Shown: positions 1 to 12,885, counted from the stretch's first letter. The stretch is 64,000 nucleotides of DNA from Panicum virgatum (GCF_016808335.1 NC_053148.1:12951433-13015432), one strand, 5' to 3'. Notes: generated from the sequence alone by a model not told the origin. Numbers and translations are program-made.

Positions 1-1675
1 TTGTAATTTTAATTTTATTTTTTAAATTTTATGATTTTGCCCTTGACTATTCACAAATCAATGAGATTTTATTCATAGTCAATGGTTAACACAGGGGCAA
101 ATACAAAGACAAAAGGTAAAAATCACAAAGTTAAAAAATGAGGGCAAGATCACAATTGCACTCCAAAGCAGGTGATGAACATAAAAAACTTATTTTTTAT
201 AAAACAATATATTGTCAATTGTCATATGATTTGTCATGGGAGAAAGGATCGCCCAATCGATCTGAATGTTCAATCCAGGGCAGGTCACCCAAGCATCGAC
301 CACACAGAGAAAATAATTGCGAAAACCCTCTCAAAAACAAAAAAAAGGGGGGAAAAGGAAATTCAACTGAACCGAACAAGCAAACACCGGGAGCAGGTGG
401 CCAATTATGGGCCTAAAAAATCAAAAGTAATGATCTTTTCTCATCATTCTAAAAAAAAACAATCCAAGAGTCGTCTAGCTCCATTCCATGCATCCCACTG
501 GTCACCACTCACTACACCAAATGGATGCATGGAACATATTCCATCTACACCAAAAACAAAATGAGTCGGAAAATGGGTAGAGGCATCCAGCTGGAGGCGC
601 GCGACGGGGCCGAGCCGACCGCGACGGCTCCAAGCGTCCCTGCATGTACCCGCGCATGGCGATGGGGATGCCCCTCCCCTGTCAAGTTCTGTCGCCAACT
701 TTTGCCTCGCGTGTACTTGCGCCCGGCCGAACGCTCCAAAGGGGAAGGAAGGCGTCGTCATCGCCATGGGGCCCCTCCAATTATATGTGGTCCGGTGCGA
801 GGCAACGCTCGTTTGACTTCCACGTACACGTACGCGCCCGGGGCCCGGGGCCCCGGTGATGATTGGGATCTGGGGGCGTCGGCTCTAGCTAGTTCACGTC
901 CTAATCCTCCAGGACACCGGCATTATTATGTCCTCTCGCCTTCGCTTACTATTCATTGAAACCACCCCTTTTCCAATTCAGAGTATCATCAGGTTTATTT
1001 TGAGGTTGTGATCATCCGTATTGCGAGTTGCTAGAGTTTTTGAGAAGTTTTAGGAAAGGTTATATTTTGAAGAGATAGGTGCGTGGTGAATTGATTGCTA
1101 ACATTGTAGTACTAGTTGAACTCTATTAGTGGGAAAAAAAACAACAGATATTAGATTTCAGAGCCGGCAAATAATGGGATATTAGGATAAGTTGAAGAGG
1201 ATGTGCTAAAGTTTAGCCTAAGTGTGCTAAAGGGTCTAGATATGGGATAGTGAGAGCTAACGAAGGGCCAATGGGTTCTAACGAACAATTAGCCATCATC
1301 TTTGTAACTAGATCAACAATTAGCTCATATTTAGTCCTATTATTTGATATTTTGACATGTAACTAAGTGGTCTAAAGTTTAACTTCCTGCATCCAAACAT
1401 CCCAAATCCTTAGTCGGTCTGGTGAGACGAAATGGTTGAGGCGATTTTCCTTTTTTTTCCCCCTCAACCAGCTATCCCTTTTGAGTGGACTGTGTTGGTA
1501 CCTGAAGGCTGAAGCACGCCTAAACACCTTTTGAGTGAACTGTTACTACTCTATTAGTGTTTGGTAGCTAATAAAGCACCATAAACACTGAAAGCTCAAG
1601 TGTGTGTAGGACTGAACTGGTTGGTAGCTCCGTAGCTGAAGCCGTAAATCTAGAGCAAGGTGACTTGTTTCGCAT
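1..1675. other. No gene recognised
   Basis: AT-rich DNA with a GC-rich patch at about 590-860. The open frames here are short, overlap on both strands and show no recognisable domain or signal peptide. I see no RNA gene and no complete transposon. Confidence 0.5.
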
Positions 1676-1760
1676 TTTTCTATATGTTAAAGCCCCGAGG
1701 GCGGCGAGCGGCCAGACAGGCCACGGAGGCCGGAAAAATTCGGCCGTCCAATCGTGATCC

Positions 1761-2413
1761 GATGACTACGGATAAAAGAGAATCTTGCTATTTCAGAGTA
1801 CTAAATAAAATCTATTTACAAAACCTTTTACATGGATAGGTTGTAAATCATGATATGAATCTAATAAGTATACTTAATTCATGATTAACTCATAATTAGT
1901 GAACGGGTACTGTAGTATCATTGTATGGCTACGGATGAAAGGGAATCTTTATATTTTGAAGTACTAAATAAAATCTATTTACAAAACCTTTTACACGGAT
2001 GGGTTGTAAATCACGAGACGAATCTAATGAGCATACTTAATTCATGATTAACTCATAATTAGTGGACGGTGACTGTAGAATCACTGTCTGACTACGGATG
2101 AAAGGGAATCTTGCTATTTCGGAGTACTAAATAAAATCTATTTATAAAACCTTTTGCACGGATGGGTTGTAAATCACGAGACGAATCTAATAAGCATACT
2201 TAATTCATGATTAACTCATAATTAGTGAACGGTTACTGTAGTGTCACTGTTGCAAATCATAGATTAATTAGGCTCATTAGATTCGTTTCGCGATTTACAA
2301 CCTATCAGTGTAAAAAGTTTTATAAATAGATTTTATTTAATATTCCATGGATGTGTTCAAATATTCGATGTGACATTTTTGGGATAAAATTTTTGAATCT
2401 AATCACGGCCCTA
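1761..2413. repeat. Grass palindromic MITE with a tandemly triplicated left arm
   Basis: Three direct copies of a unit of about 163 bp (1761-1924, 1925-2087, 2088-2250) share the core GGTTGTAAATCACGAGACGA. They are followed by one inverted arm (2251-2413) with the complementary core. Related grass elements consist of one left arm and one inverted right arm, so the left arm seems to have been amplified. The terminal GGGCC expected on the left is missing, while GGCCC remains at the right. The block lies between two diverged direct repeats of about 60 bp (about 1676-1735 and 2415-2470), both reading CTATATGT then CCCCGA. I do not assign a superfamily. Confidence 0.75.
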
Positions 2414-2470
2414 ATTTCTATATGTCAATGCCCCGAAGGTCGGCGCAAGGACAGACCGGCCACATTAGTA

Positions 2471-3105
2471 AAAAAGATTCACACCATTCGATCCTAAATT
2501 GACAGTGCATGTGACTGTCCGTGCCATCATTATCTTTGAGGCCTTGAGACATGAATGGTCCACGTGTCAGCTCTCCACTCGGTCACTGCAAAATATCTGA
2601 ATCTAGAACTCTCGACCGGTAATTTTGGTTGCCTCCGAATGTGTGTGCTTTACTACAATGACGGCAGTGAAGCTAGGCCGGAGAGCCACGCGGCGAGTTT
2701 GGGCGGGCCGCCGGGCACGTCCTCGATGGGTGCGGCGAGTTCATGCCGTCACCGGCGGCGACCCGGCCTCGCTCCGGTACGCCGCGGTGCCGCAGGTCGG
2801 GCGTGATAGCCGCGCATTGCATAGTGAGAAGATGCTCGAGGACCGCTCCTGGCCGCCTTCGATGGTGAGATTGAGACCGAGCCAAGGCGAGATTGAGATG
2901 TTAAATTTCAGCTACTATTTTTTTTTATCTTTTTTGCTTTAAAAATAAATATTCTATTTCTATCTATATATATCTATTTGTCTACATATCTACTACAAAC
3001 TTCTATATAAACTTATATTGCCAAACGGAAACAAGTAAATAAATTACGTGCGCCTAAGGCACTCGTGCTTATCGATATCGAGTTCAGTGGGGATGAGCGG
3101 CGCCT
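2471..3105 (+). other. Upstream region of EXORDIUM-like gene A
   Basis: No coding sequence is supported. A GC-rich stretch at 2660-2890 has only unrecognisable short frames. 2910-3060 is AT-rich. The last part leads into the TATA box at 3106. Confidence 0.4.
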
Positions 3106-3114
3106 CTATAAAAG
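3106..3114 (+). promoter_or_regulatory. TATA box of EXORDIUM-like gene A
   Basis: CTATAAAAG lies 133 bp upstream of the ATG at 3247, a normal distance for a plant core promoter. Confidence 0.7.
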
Positions 3115-3246
3115 CAGTTCTCGCCTTGGCTTTGCTTCCCACAACACTGCCAAGTGCCCAACACACCTATTCGCCTCCCTCCCATTCCCAACTGAGCGTC
3201 TGAGCCACTGAGCAGCCCGTCTCGTCTCGAGAGCCTTCTCCTCCCA

Positions 3247-4188
3247 ATGGCCAAGCACCAGCACGTTGCCTCCCTCCTGCTGCTACTAATGGCGGTCGCC
3301 GTAACCACGGCCCCGCCGTCAGCGGCGTTCCTGTTCCAACCCCAGACGAACCTCCTCACGGACCACAACGGCGCCGTGCTGAGCGGCGACATCCCCGTCT
3401 CCATCCTATGGTACGGCCGCTTCACGCCGGCGCAGAAGGCCGTCGTCTCCGACTTCCTCCTCTCCCTCTCCGCCGCGCCGCGGGGGACGACGCCATCGTC
3501 CCACGCCCCGTCCGTCACGCAGTGGTGGAGCAGCATCAACCGGCTCTACCTCTCCAAGGCGGCGGCCGTAGGCAAGAACGGCGCACACGGCGGCGCCGCC
3601 GCCGGGAACGCGCGGGTGGTCCTGGCCGGGCAGGTCTCGGACGAGGCGTGCTCGCTGGGGAAGAGCCTGAAGATGTCCCAGCTCCCGGCGCTGGCGGCCG
3701 CGGCGCGCCCCGCCAAGGCCGGTGGCATCGCGCTGGTGCTCACGGCGCGGGACGTGGCGGTGGAGGGCTTCTGCGCGAGCCGGTGCGGGCACCACGGGTC
3801 GTACGGCGGCGGCGGCGCGGGGTCGTCGTCCCACGCGGCGTACGCTTGGGTGGGGAACCCTGCGGACCAGTGCCCCGGGTAGTGCGCGTGGCCGTTCCAC
3901 CAGCCGGCGTACGGGCCCCAGGCGCCGCCGCTGGTGCCGCCGAACGGGGACGCCGGCATGGACGGCGCGGTGATCAGCGTGGCCGGCATGGTGGCCGGCG
4001 CGGTGACCAACCCGTTCGGGGACGGGTTCTACCAGGGCGACCGCGGCGCCTACCCCGGGTACGCCGGGCGGCTGCTGGTGGACGCGGCGACGGGCGCCAG
4101 CTACAACGCGCTCGGCGCGCGCGGGAGGAAGTTCCTGCTCCCGGCGCTGTTCGACCCCGACACGTCGGCGTGCTCCACGCTGGTGTAG
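3247..4188 (+). pseudogene. EXORDIUM-like (phosphate-induced PHI-1 family) gene A, broken by an in-frame TAG
   Basis: The family consists of secreted cell-wall or apoplast proteins tied to brassinosteroid and sugar-responsive growth; their biochemistry is unknown. A signal peptide (about residues 1-27, leucine-rich core) is followed by the family hallmarks ILWYGRFTPAQ (about residue 57), WWSSINRLY, FCASRCGHHG, then CAWPFHQP and [11 protein letters not shown] near the C-terminus. The frame is single-exon and runs to TAG at 4186, which would give 313 residues. A TAG at 3880-3882 stops it after 211 residues, exactly where the family has CPGQCAWP, so CAG to TAG is likely. Relative to gene B it also lacks about 16 residues, including a cysteine, around the YQG-AYPGY segment. 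Both lesions favour a pseudogene; an assembly error at the TAG remains possible. Gene B (13625) is its tandem paralogue. Confidence 0.85.
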
Positions 4189-4510
4189 CCGCCGTGGACC
4201 ACCCGATCGTGCCGAGGCGACGGGCCTCCAAATTAAAAAGAAACTGTTTCTCAAGTGTTGCTATCTGTGTAAATACTGTACAGTACAGTGAGTATCATCG
4301 TACGTACGTAGCTGCTGGGCAGTGCTACTGCTAAATAAAGGGCCTGTAAATTAACTTGTACGTAGTATCGTGTATTCGTGTACCGCAGCTGCCATGTACG
4401 GTTGAGCTCAGGAAGCTTATCGGCTAGGGGATGAGGTCCTGAGCAAGACGACGCCACGCCGAGAAGGGAGATCCAGTCCATGCTCTACCTTATTGGGAGT
4501 TTTGGACACC
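4189..4510 (+). other. 3' flank of EXORDIUM-like gene A with poly(A) signal
   Basis: AATAAA at 4334-4339, about 146 bp after the stop, is a plausible polyadenylation signal. Nothing else is recognised before the SINE. Confidence 0.5.
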
Positions 4511-4905
4511 AAAGGCATGCGTGCATCGAGAACGGGCTCATAGCCCAGTGGTGTGCGCTGCGGTTGTGCAGGCCACCCGCCCGAGTTCGGTGCCCAGCAT
4601 CGACACTCGGGTGTCTCACCGGGGCTTGCCCCCAAATTTGAACAGTTTCCCACCATCCAGACGTCTGTCCCTCATGTGTGGAGTTACAAAGGGACTGCGA
4701 TGCGTCCGTCGCCTATAGAGCTTTGGAGGTTTCTGGTGATCTCTAGAAGGATGCGGTCTTCGTATCTGTGTGTAGTTGTAGGTTTGCTTGTATACATATG
4801 GTGTAAGTGTGGTGTGCGTGTATAGGATGGTGCGTGCGTACATGTATGAACAAATGCTACAACTGTGCCCAGATGAGGTGCGTCAAAAAAAGGCATGCGT
4901 GCATC
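4511..4905 (+). mobile_element. tRNA-derived SINE with 17-bp target-site duplication
   Basis: The element (4528-4888, 361 bp) is bounded by perfect copies of a 17-bp direct repeat at 4511-4527 and 4889-4905. A pol III A box, TAGCCCAGTGG (4541-4551), fits TRGYNNARNGG exactly. A B-box-like GAGTTCGGTGCCC follows at about 4583. A TG-rich 3' body ends in a short A run before the right repeat. Length, promoter and repeats all fit a SINE; the perfect TSD suggests a fairly recent insertion. It lies 320 bp downstream of gene A. Confidence 0.85.
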
Positions 4906-5841
4906 ATGGAGTGACACGTAAGGTACGATTTGCTGGCGACCATACCGCATGTGTGAAAGTGCACCGGTGTCTGTCACCCTGGTGTGTGGTTTGGCCACTG
5001 GCCTGGCCCCGGGATGGCGACAAAATGGACGTGCTTTTCTTAAATGGGCCAGGATACATTCTGTGACGGGCGACGAAAGTAGCCCATAATTACTAATGGG
5101 CTAATATATTTGCTCAGACCCAAATTATAGATTTGAACCAATTTCAGCCCTTGCTTCTAACCCGTTCGCCCATGCACTCCTCATCTATCAGAAATGCTGA
5201 TTTTGCCTCGCAAAAAGAGGAGAAAGAAATGCTCATTTTCAGTAAACAGAAAGACTTGCTCATTTTTCCAGTCAAAAGAAGTAAGAAATGTTCATTTAAC
5301 AATTTTAAGGTAAATCTAAAAAAACAATTTTAGGGTTGAGAGTAAAGCAAAGAAAAAAACTCTGGAAGAAGCAACAAGTGTACTTTAAAAATATAATATT
5401 TTAAAATACAGCCTTTCTGCATATCATGTCCCTAATTGAAGCTTGATTCAGGCGATGGTATTGTTTTATAGCTCCTTCGGTTCTAGGATAGTTTTAAGAG
5501 GCCTTCGGGTTCAGAAGATGCGTTGGGTGGTCGCTTGGACAAAGGAGAGGTGCTTGACAATGGGTGGAGCATCGAGGCGGCTCGCACCACTGATCAAAGA
5601 GGTGTGGATGGTGGATGAGCTGAGCTGACCACCTGGGGAGTAAAAAATGGGAGAGGGTGAGGGTGATGGAGGTCGGTGGCAGGCGAGTCACTAGAGAAGA
5701 ATTGAGAGCTGGGCAGGGTGGGGTTTGGGAGCGAGGCGTGTCTTGTCCTCTCACGATGCAAAGGAAAGATATAGTGTGGTACTAACAACGAATATGATAT
5801 TTTGCCTTTCAGATATGAACCCTTGGACTGCAATCAGATGA
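4906..5841. other. No gene recognised
   Basis: Short A-rich and purine-rich stretches; no domain, RNA gene or bounded transposon seen. The 5' truncation point of the LINE that follows lies near 5820-5860. Confidence 0.45.
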
Positions 5842-6002
5842 ATGTTGTTCTTCAGTCGACAAAAATGCCTCATTCTTCCACACTTGTATGAGAAATGTGA
5901 GAAGAAAGAGGCAAGGGTGTGTGACTTTTGGGATGTGGAAACTTGGTCTATTCCTTTCTGTAGATCCTTGACAACTAATGATGTCTCCGATTGGGAAGAA
6001 CT

Positions 6003-6287
6003 GATGGACACCTTAGAGGCAGTCCACTTGGGAGATGGTCATGACACTCCAGTTTGGGCGTTGGAAAAAAAGGGCAGTTACACCACTAGATCGATGTACC
6101 GTTTCCTGTCACATAGGGGGGGGGTCATAAATAAAAGAATGCAAAGATGGACACCTTAGAGGCAGTCCACTTGGGAGATGGTCATGACACTCCAGTTTGG
6201 GCGTTGGAAAAAAAGGGCAGTTACACCACTAGATCGATGTACCGTTTCCTGTCACATAGGGGGGGGTCATAAATAAAAGAATGCAAA
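6003..6287 (+). repeat. 143-bp tandem duplication inside the truncated LINE
   Basis: 6003-6145 and 6146-6287 are near-identical copies starting GATGGACACCTTAG and ending GAATGCAAA. The only difference I see is the length of a G run (9 versus 8). The duplication destroys the reading frame, so it is a late event. Confidence 0.9.
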
Positions 6288-6744
6288 ATTTGTGGGCTTG
6301 TCGCCTGCCCATGAAACTTAAAGTTTTCCTTTGGCTAGCTAATAATAGGAGATTACAAACCGGAACGGCGCTTAAACATAAAAGCTGGAAGGGGGATGCA
6401 AATTGTCATATTTGTAACACAGCAGAAACAGTAAACCATATTTTCTTTCATTGCATAATTGCCCGTTTTGTTTGGACATGTTTCAAAGAAATTTTGGGTT
6501 GGGAGAGGATTCCTGTAAGCCTCGACGACATTTTTGATCATTGGATTCAACAAGGGTGTACTAATCGTCATTTGAAACTTTTTACCTTTACAATTGTGGT
6601 GTGGGTGCTTTTTTTTGAAAAACCGGCAGGAGCGCTGCCAAATTATTTAAGGAGGGGAAGCAAGGTTAAAACAGTACAATAGAGAGATATTACATAAAAA
6701 GAAGAACACTCAAACTCCACATGAAAGAAGGATAACATAACAAA

Positions 6745-9700
6745 CTAAGCCACACTAGGCCCTCTCAAAGCTGCCTGTCTAAGTCCGATCTCCTCCAGAA
6801 TGCAATTGAAAACCAGAGAAGCTGTCATTGCTTTGCCTTCAAAAACTCTTCTATTTCTTTCCTTCCAAATGTTCCACGTTGTGTACATGAGCAAGGCTGC
6901 AACGTGTTGCCGCTGGACTTTTGGGATTGGCTGCAACGAAGAAGTCCACCAAAGCTCTAACTCCAACCCCCTCTCCGGCCTCTTGACAAGATTATTCAAC
7001 CAAACTTGCATCAAATGCCAAACTTCCTGTGCAGAGACACAATCAAGATAGAGATGGGCTGCAGTTTCTGCTTCCTGATCACAAAGGGGACAGTTTGGAT
7101 CACACGGCCAAGCTCGCTTGATAAGCTTGTCTGCAGTGAGTATTTTGCTTTGCACAAGAAGCCATGCAAAAAATTTGTGCTTGCCCTCGGCCTGTGCTTT
7201 CCAAATATAGTTTCCCTGGAAGGTGCTATAGGTTCCATTGAACTGTGCCAAATAAGCAGATTTAGAAGAGTATGTGCCATTCGCTGTCCAGTGCCAAAGC
7301 AATTGGTCGGCCTGATCCGTCAAAGTGACCTGCTGCACAAGATCCCAAAGTGTCACAAATTCCACCATCTCCTGTACAGTATTCATGCACCAAAGTCCCC
7401 GAGTCCAGCTCTGATCCTGTAGCTCCTCTCTCACTTTCATGTTCTTTCTCCACGCAAGCTTGAAAAGTCCTGGTGCAATGTCCATCGATGCCCTACCGTC
7501 CAGCCATGAGGACTTCCAGAATGAAGCTTTGCGGCCATCCCCCACAACACACACTGTACTTGCTCTAAATAAATGCCTGTCAACTGAATCACAGGGTACC
7601 TCCATGACGACCCAAGATCGCTCTTGCTCGGTCCATTCCAGCCACAACCATCTCAATCGCAAAGCTCTACTGAACAAATCCAAATCCAAAACACCAAGGC
7701 CGCCAAATTTTTTGGGACGATTTGTTTTGGCCCACTGTACCAAGCAATGTCCCCCATTTGCATCTGCCGCTCCTTTCCACAAGAAGCTTCGTCGAACTCG
7801 ATCGATCTTCTTTATTGCCCACTTTCGCAAAGGAAAAACCGTCAAGAAATGCACCGGTATTGAAGTCAGGACTGCATTCACTAACCGCAATCTTCCAGCC
7901 TTGTTCAGAAGCCTCCCTTCCCAAGTTGGTAATCTTGCTGCCACCTTCTCAATCAAAGGTTGCACCTCCACCCTCCCCAATTTCCTATAGTGCAGCGGCA
8001 GCCCAAGATATGTACAAGGAAAACTCTTGATAGCGCAATTAAAGAATTGCAAAGTGTGATGCAGATCAAGGTCCTCACACCTAATTGGGAAACAAGCACT
8101 CTTGGCCACATTCACCACCAGACCGGAAGCATTGCCAAAGACAGAAAGAATATATGCCACTTCCCTCACTTCTTCCATAACTGGATTAAGAAAAATAGCT
8201 GCATCATCAGTATACATACTTATCCTTAGCTTTGCACTTCTATGTGCAACCTGTGTGATTGCACCATTTGTAGCAGCTAGCTCAAGTAATCTTTGTAAAG
8301 GTTCCATGGCCAAAATGAAAAGCATAGGTGACAACGGGTCGCCCTGCCTTAGTCCCCTCCATTTGCCTCTTGCCCCGTTTAGAAACACTGCCGAAGATGT
8401 GCTACCAAGCAAAATAGACACCCAGGATCTCCATTTTGCACCAAACCCCATCTGAGTGAGTACCTCCAAAAGATAGTCCCATCTAACACTATCGAAAGCC
8501 TTTGCAATGTCTAGCTTTAGGAATAGCGCTGGGTACTTGGCTCTATGTAGTTCTTTGATTAAATTCTGGGTGTATAGAAAGTTGTCATGGATACTCCGTC
8601 GTTTGATGAAAGCATTTTGAGCCCTAGAAACAAACAGATCAAGAGAGCCAGCAAGCCGATTTGCCATGAGTTTAGACACAAGCTTTGCCACGCTATGTGT
8701 CAGGCTTATCGGCCTATAATCACCAACACAGATTGCATCACTCTTTTTTGGGATCAGAACAACATGAGCTGAGTTGAGACGTTTAAAGTGCTGATCATGC
8801 TGTGCATAGAAGAAATTAATCATCGCTTTGAGGTCCTCTTTGATAATACCCCAGCAGGATTTATAGAAAATCCCAATAAAGCCATCGGGTCCAGGTGCAA
8901 GTATTTCACCTTCACTGAATTCCTCCTCCAAGTGATCTAGATTCACACGTGGCAGCCCCAAATTCTCCCAGTTTAAAGTTTCTGCTCTAGATGGTGGTGG
9001 GCCGAACAGCTTGCTGAAATGATTTAACAAGCAACCTTCCTTGTCCCCATGACTCCTCAGAGTTGTACTGCCCTCCTGTAATTCTGAGATGAAAATTTTC
9101 CTTTTCCTCCCTTCAGCTCGTAGATAGAACAACTTTGTGTTTGCTTCAGCTGCCCTGATGCTTGTCATTCTAGACACTTGTTTGCATCACAGCTTCTCTA
9201 CCGCTGCCATACCCAAAAACATGAGCTTTAGGTCTCTTCTTAGCTGTATCTCTTTGGCACTAAGCTGTCTAAATTCTTGCACGACATCCAAAATACCAAT
9301 TAGTTGTCTGGCAGCACACATAAGTAGCTTGATATTCCCAATCTTGGATCTAGCCCACTCCTTCAGTTTCTTCCCTGTTCTCTGAAGCTTAGTATGTAGT
9401 TGCAAAAATGGATTCTGCAACACCAACGGCCGTTGCCAAGCGTGTTGCACTACCTGAATGAAACCTTGCAAACGTGGCCAGAAGTTCTCAAACCTAAAAC
9501 CCCAATAAGACTGTAATGTGCACCTTCTAGTAAGCAGAAGGGGTGCATGATCAGATACCATCAACGACAACGCCTGCAGCATGCAACCAGGCATCATGAG
9601 GTCCCACTCAGATGTGCAAAAGGCTCTATCAATCCTCGTCTGAGTTGAATCGTTACTCCAAGTGAATTTCCTTCCTCTCAGATTCAATTCCCTAAGCTCA

Positions 9701-10148
9701 AGGTCCTGTACTGCATCTCTAAAGGCACTCATTAACCTCCGATTAAGATTAGAGTTACTTTTATCTCTTGCATCCAAAATCAGGTTGAAGTCTCCAATTA
9801 GTAACCATTTATCAGATACAATGGTACTAATGGCTCGAAGTTCCCTTAGGAATTCCAACTTTTGCTGATCTCCAGAGGGCCATAAACGACAGTTACCCAC
9901 CACTCAGAGTTTTCCACCGAAGCTTCTAGTCTAGCTGATACTGTGAACTATCTGAATTCAGAAGCCAAAGTTTCACCAACAATATGATCCTGGACATCAG
10001 CTAACTTTGTCTCTTGTAAACAAGCAATAGTGCATCTAGTGTCTGCTGCCAAATCATGCATCACTTTCCTTCTGGCTACCCCATTTAACACCTTGACGTT
10101 CCAATTGAGAATCTGACACCGTTGCTCACTCATGCTGGAACCAAACAA
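6745..10148 (-). pseudogene. LINE ORF2: AP-type endonuclease and reverse transcriptase
   Basis: This is the enzyme for target-primed reverse transcription. The N-terminal endonuclease begins near 10148 (ILNWNVKVLNG, then CLQETKL) and continues at 9903-9187 (LIGDFNLILDARDKS, SDHAPLLL). The reverse transcriptase (9177-6745, 810 residues open) has LKLDIAKAFDSV, GLRQGDPLSP and the catalytic box MYTDDA, where YADD is more usual. It ends in a C/H-rich zinc-binding tail (CPLCDQEAETAAHLYLDC). Endonuclease parts are separated by a frameshift near 9904-9950. A TGA at 9187-9189, where the frame otherwise continues, separates endonuclease from reverse transcriptase. Confidence 0.9.
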
Positions 10149-10524
10149 AACTCAGCCCAAACAGACCACTAACCAACCCCTCCAAGCAGGCACACCGCCA
10201 CCACAAAAGCCCCCTCCATAGCATAAACCTCCATATACAAATGCATAGCTCCCTATGCTGGCACAACACACACGACAAAGGAAGGAAAGGAGAATAGACC
10301 AAGACCCACACTGGGCTACAGCAACAACACACACAAGGACCTAACATGAAAACACTACAGACACACACCGACACCTCTGGGCAACACCCAAGGATCAACA
10401 TTCCGCTTCCAAAGCCACCTCATGTAGGGGATCTGTCTCCCAAACTTCAGGCAGATCAAAGAGGACCCTGTAGTCCTTAACATCCACGCTCTTCATAGGT
10501 TCGGTGAATTGATGAGCAAGTTTG

Positions 10525-12291
10525 TCAATTGTCCCTCCATCGCAATCTGCCCTCAAGAGTTCCACTCTTTTTCTTCAAAAGCTGAGTGGCCTGTTCTTCC
10601 ATGGTCAAGTTGCTCTTTGGTTTGTTTGCCAGCCTCACACTCCACCTCTTGCTATCTGTCATCTCCTTAGTGTTGCTCCCCAAATTTTCCTTTCCTTTTG
10701 GTTTTCTTGCGGGTTTTACTGTTGCTGGTGAGGTAAGGATGGCCTTCTGAAGCTCCTTTGTGAAAGGTGCCAACTCCTTGTGCACAACCTCCAGCTCATT
10801 GTCCTCCTGGTTAGTCTGAATGTGGCTTTGTAGTTTTTCGGGGGCGGAACCAACATGCAAAGCATCCTGCTCAGCAACCTGAACGAGGCCCAGTTGTCCA
10901 TCTTCTTGCAAATCAGAGTGTATCACCACTGGAGCAGCCTGCAAAGCATCCCTCTCGACCTCCTGCTCAACAGCCAACTGCCCCACTGGGCATAGTGCAT
11001 GAAGTTGGAGCAGATCCTGTCCCAGGAGCCCGGCACTGAGAGAGGCGGCCTGAGCATCCTGAACCTCAGTCCTCACCAACAGAGCTGCGAGCTGCCAATC
11101 CTGCTCAGTGGGCAAGACTCGATACACCACCTCTTGTTCTGCCCGAATCACTTGCTTCCCAACACGGTAGACTTCCCCAGCCTTGAGTTCATCAGCCATT
11201 GGATCAATGCGCGAAGAGATTTCAACTTCAGATATGCGTTGCACCGCACCCTTCCCAACAAAGTCCTCTTCAACACCATGTCTTTTGCCGCCATGAAATG
11301 GTGCTTGGCCACCGCGGCTCTGGTTGCCTCCCCAGAGATCATGCTGACCCCCTCTTGCATTGTCGATATCAAACTTGCTGAGCGGGGGAACTTAAGACTG
11401 TCTTGCAGAGCACCCACCAGTGCCCCTCGGCGGTGAACGCGGTGGACGATCCTGATGCGTCCCCTCCAGCCTATCATGCACAGAGGCACAACGCTGCTCC
11501 ACAGCCACACCATCAATAGCCCCACGCCACCAAGTAGCAGCAGAGCTTGCCGGCGCCCGGCAGTAACGCGTCTTGTGGCCAGAGCGCGAGCAGAGGATGC
11601 ACTTTGGTGGGTCGCCACACTGAGCAATGCGGTGGTCACGAGCAAAGCAATTGAAGCATCTTCCAGCAGCTTTGGCCTTCAAGATGTCCACCTAGCTCTC
11701 GCCGACCGGAGTACGGTGGCCAAATCTGTCAGAAATGGAGGGCAACTTCTTCCCTAGCCTCTCGAACACGCTACACTGGACAGCACTGAGTCGAGACCAG
11801 GCCGAAGACCCAGCATTACTTCTCACCTTCCTGCTGCCAACTTCCTGCCATTCGAGGCGCCCATGGATTGGTCTTCTTTGATTGTTGGCTGCATTAAAAG
11901 CTCTCCCACGCAGTAGTGCATCCTTGTAAGAAACTCGATGTGCTGCCGACCTGACAACAACCGACCGAATCCTATGTCCTCCACACTGCAGATCCGCATC
12001 AATACCTTGCTGAGTTGCTTCCAGCTCCCCCTCCAACCTGGCCGCGGCAGCCTTGCCACGGTGAGATGGGGGAGTGTCTTCCTCCTGGCTTGAACAGTAC
12101 TCTAAATCTAGATCTAGAGCTTCTTCCACCAGCGACGGGGCACGACGAGGGTTGGGAGAACCGGCCAGCGAGGTAGAGCCGGCTGCCTGAACAGTGGGTG
12201 GGGTGGTCAGGACGGAAGGGTTGTGGCTCGCCGCCGGTGGAGTGCTGAGCGATGAGGTGGGCTCAAGCGGGGGCTCACAGGGTTCAGTCAT
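10525..12291 (-). pseudogene. LINE ORF1: gag-like zinc-knuckle protein, broken
   Basis: This is the RNA-binding chaperone of plant L1-type LINEs. From 12291 a proline/serine-rich start runs to a TAG at about 11692, directly followed in the same frame by two zinc knuckles (CFNCFARDHRIAQC and CILCSRSGHKTRYC). The C-terminal part (11244-10525), in another frame, carries the basic SKRWSVRLANKPKSN segment typical of the family's end. One stop and at least one frameshift disrupt it. Confidence 0.8.
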
Positions 12292-12749
12292 CCTCTAGCA
12301 CAGAAACATCGATTTAATGGCGTTGTGCATTTAGTGATAGGCGATGTTCCCTGGTATGGGTGCTTTGGCTAACAAGAAACAAATCAAGAATTCAGAAGAT
12401 TTTTCCCAAGAGGCCAATGGAAATCATGTACAAAATTATCTTTGTGCTTCAGGGATGGAAGACCTTGCTTCGTCGGTCTGAGCAGGAGAAAGTTGATGAT
12501 CTCCGGAAGGTATTGTCAGAGTGGCTGAAGAAGTTCGATGCGTCGTCAAATCAGAGTGAAGACATCTGGGTGTCGTCTTAGTAGTTGATCCTTAGTTTCC
12601 ACAGGCTGCGTCTTGTTTTTCTTTCTGGCCAGATGTGGTCATTGCTTCGTTTGTGCCTCGCTGGAAAGTTGGTAATCCCAACCCGAATGGTTGTTCGGAC
12701 GCTATACGCTTTCTATAAAAGCCGGCGATTTGCTGTTTTCAAAAAAAAA

Positions 12750-12885
12750 TGCCTTGTTCGGCTGGCTCTGCTAGCGTTGGCTGAAACAACATGCCAAAAC
12801 TGTTGATGGTTGGTGCACGCGTCGGTTGCGGCCTGTTCCAGCCAGCGTTGGTGACTGGCTCCAGCCAACCGAACAGCCTGAAAGA
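12750..12885. repeat. Short hAT-like MITE
   Basis: Imperfect terminal inverted repeats pair GCCTTGTTCGGCTGGCT on the left with AGCCAACCGAACAGCCTG on the right, about 130 bp apart, directly after the A tail of the older LINE. No convincing target-site duplication was found, so the exact ends are uncertain. Confidence 0.6.

Larger units (their letters stand above)
6597..12366 (-). mobile_element. Full-length-looking LINE (L1 type), minus strand, with 15-bp TSD
   Basis: The element is 6612-12351. Flanking copies TGGTGTGGGTGCTTT (6597-6611) and TGGTATGGGTGCTTT (12352-12366) differ at one base and are the target-site duplication. A T run at the left edge is the poly(A) tail seen on the plus strand. 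ORF1 starts at 12291, about 60 bp inside the 5' end; ORF2 (endonuclease, reverse transcriptase, zinc-binding tail) follows. It is inserted antisense into an older LINE. Several stops and frameshifts make it inactive, but the 810-residue reverse transcriptase part is still open. Confidence 0.9.
5842..12749 (+). mobile_element. 5'-truncated LINE (plus strand), split by a younger LINE
   Basis: Only the C-terminal end of ORF2 and the 3' UTR remain. The left part (5842-6611) encodes the zinc-binding RVT tail, with WALEKKGSYTTRSMY and C-NTAETVNHIFFHC motifs. The right part (12367-12749) continues in frame with LWLTRNK and ends at a stop near 12581; a 3' UTR and an A run (12741-12749) follow. Removing the minus-strand LINE (6612-12351) plus one copy of its duplication rejoins the frame at a conserved tryptophan-rich segment. 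A tandem duplication at 6003-6287 also breaks the left part. Confidence 0.85.
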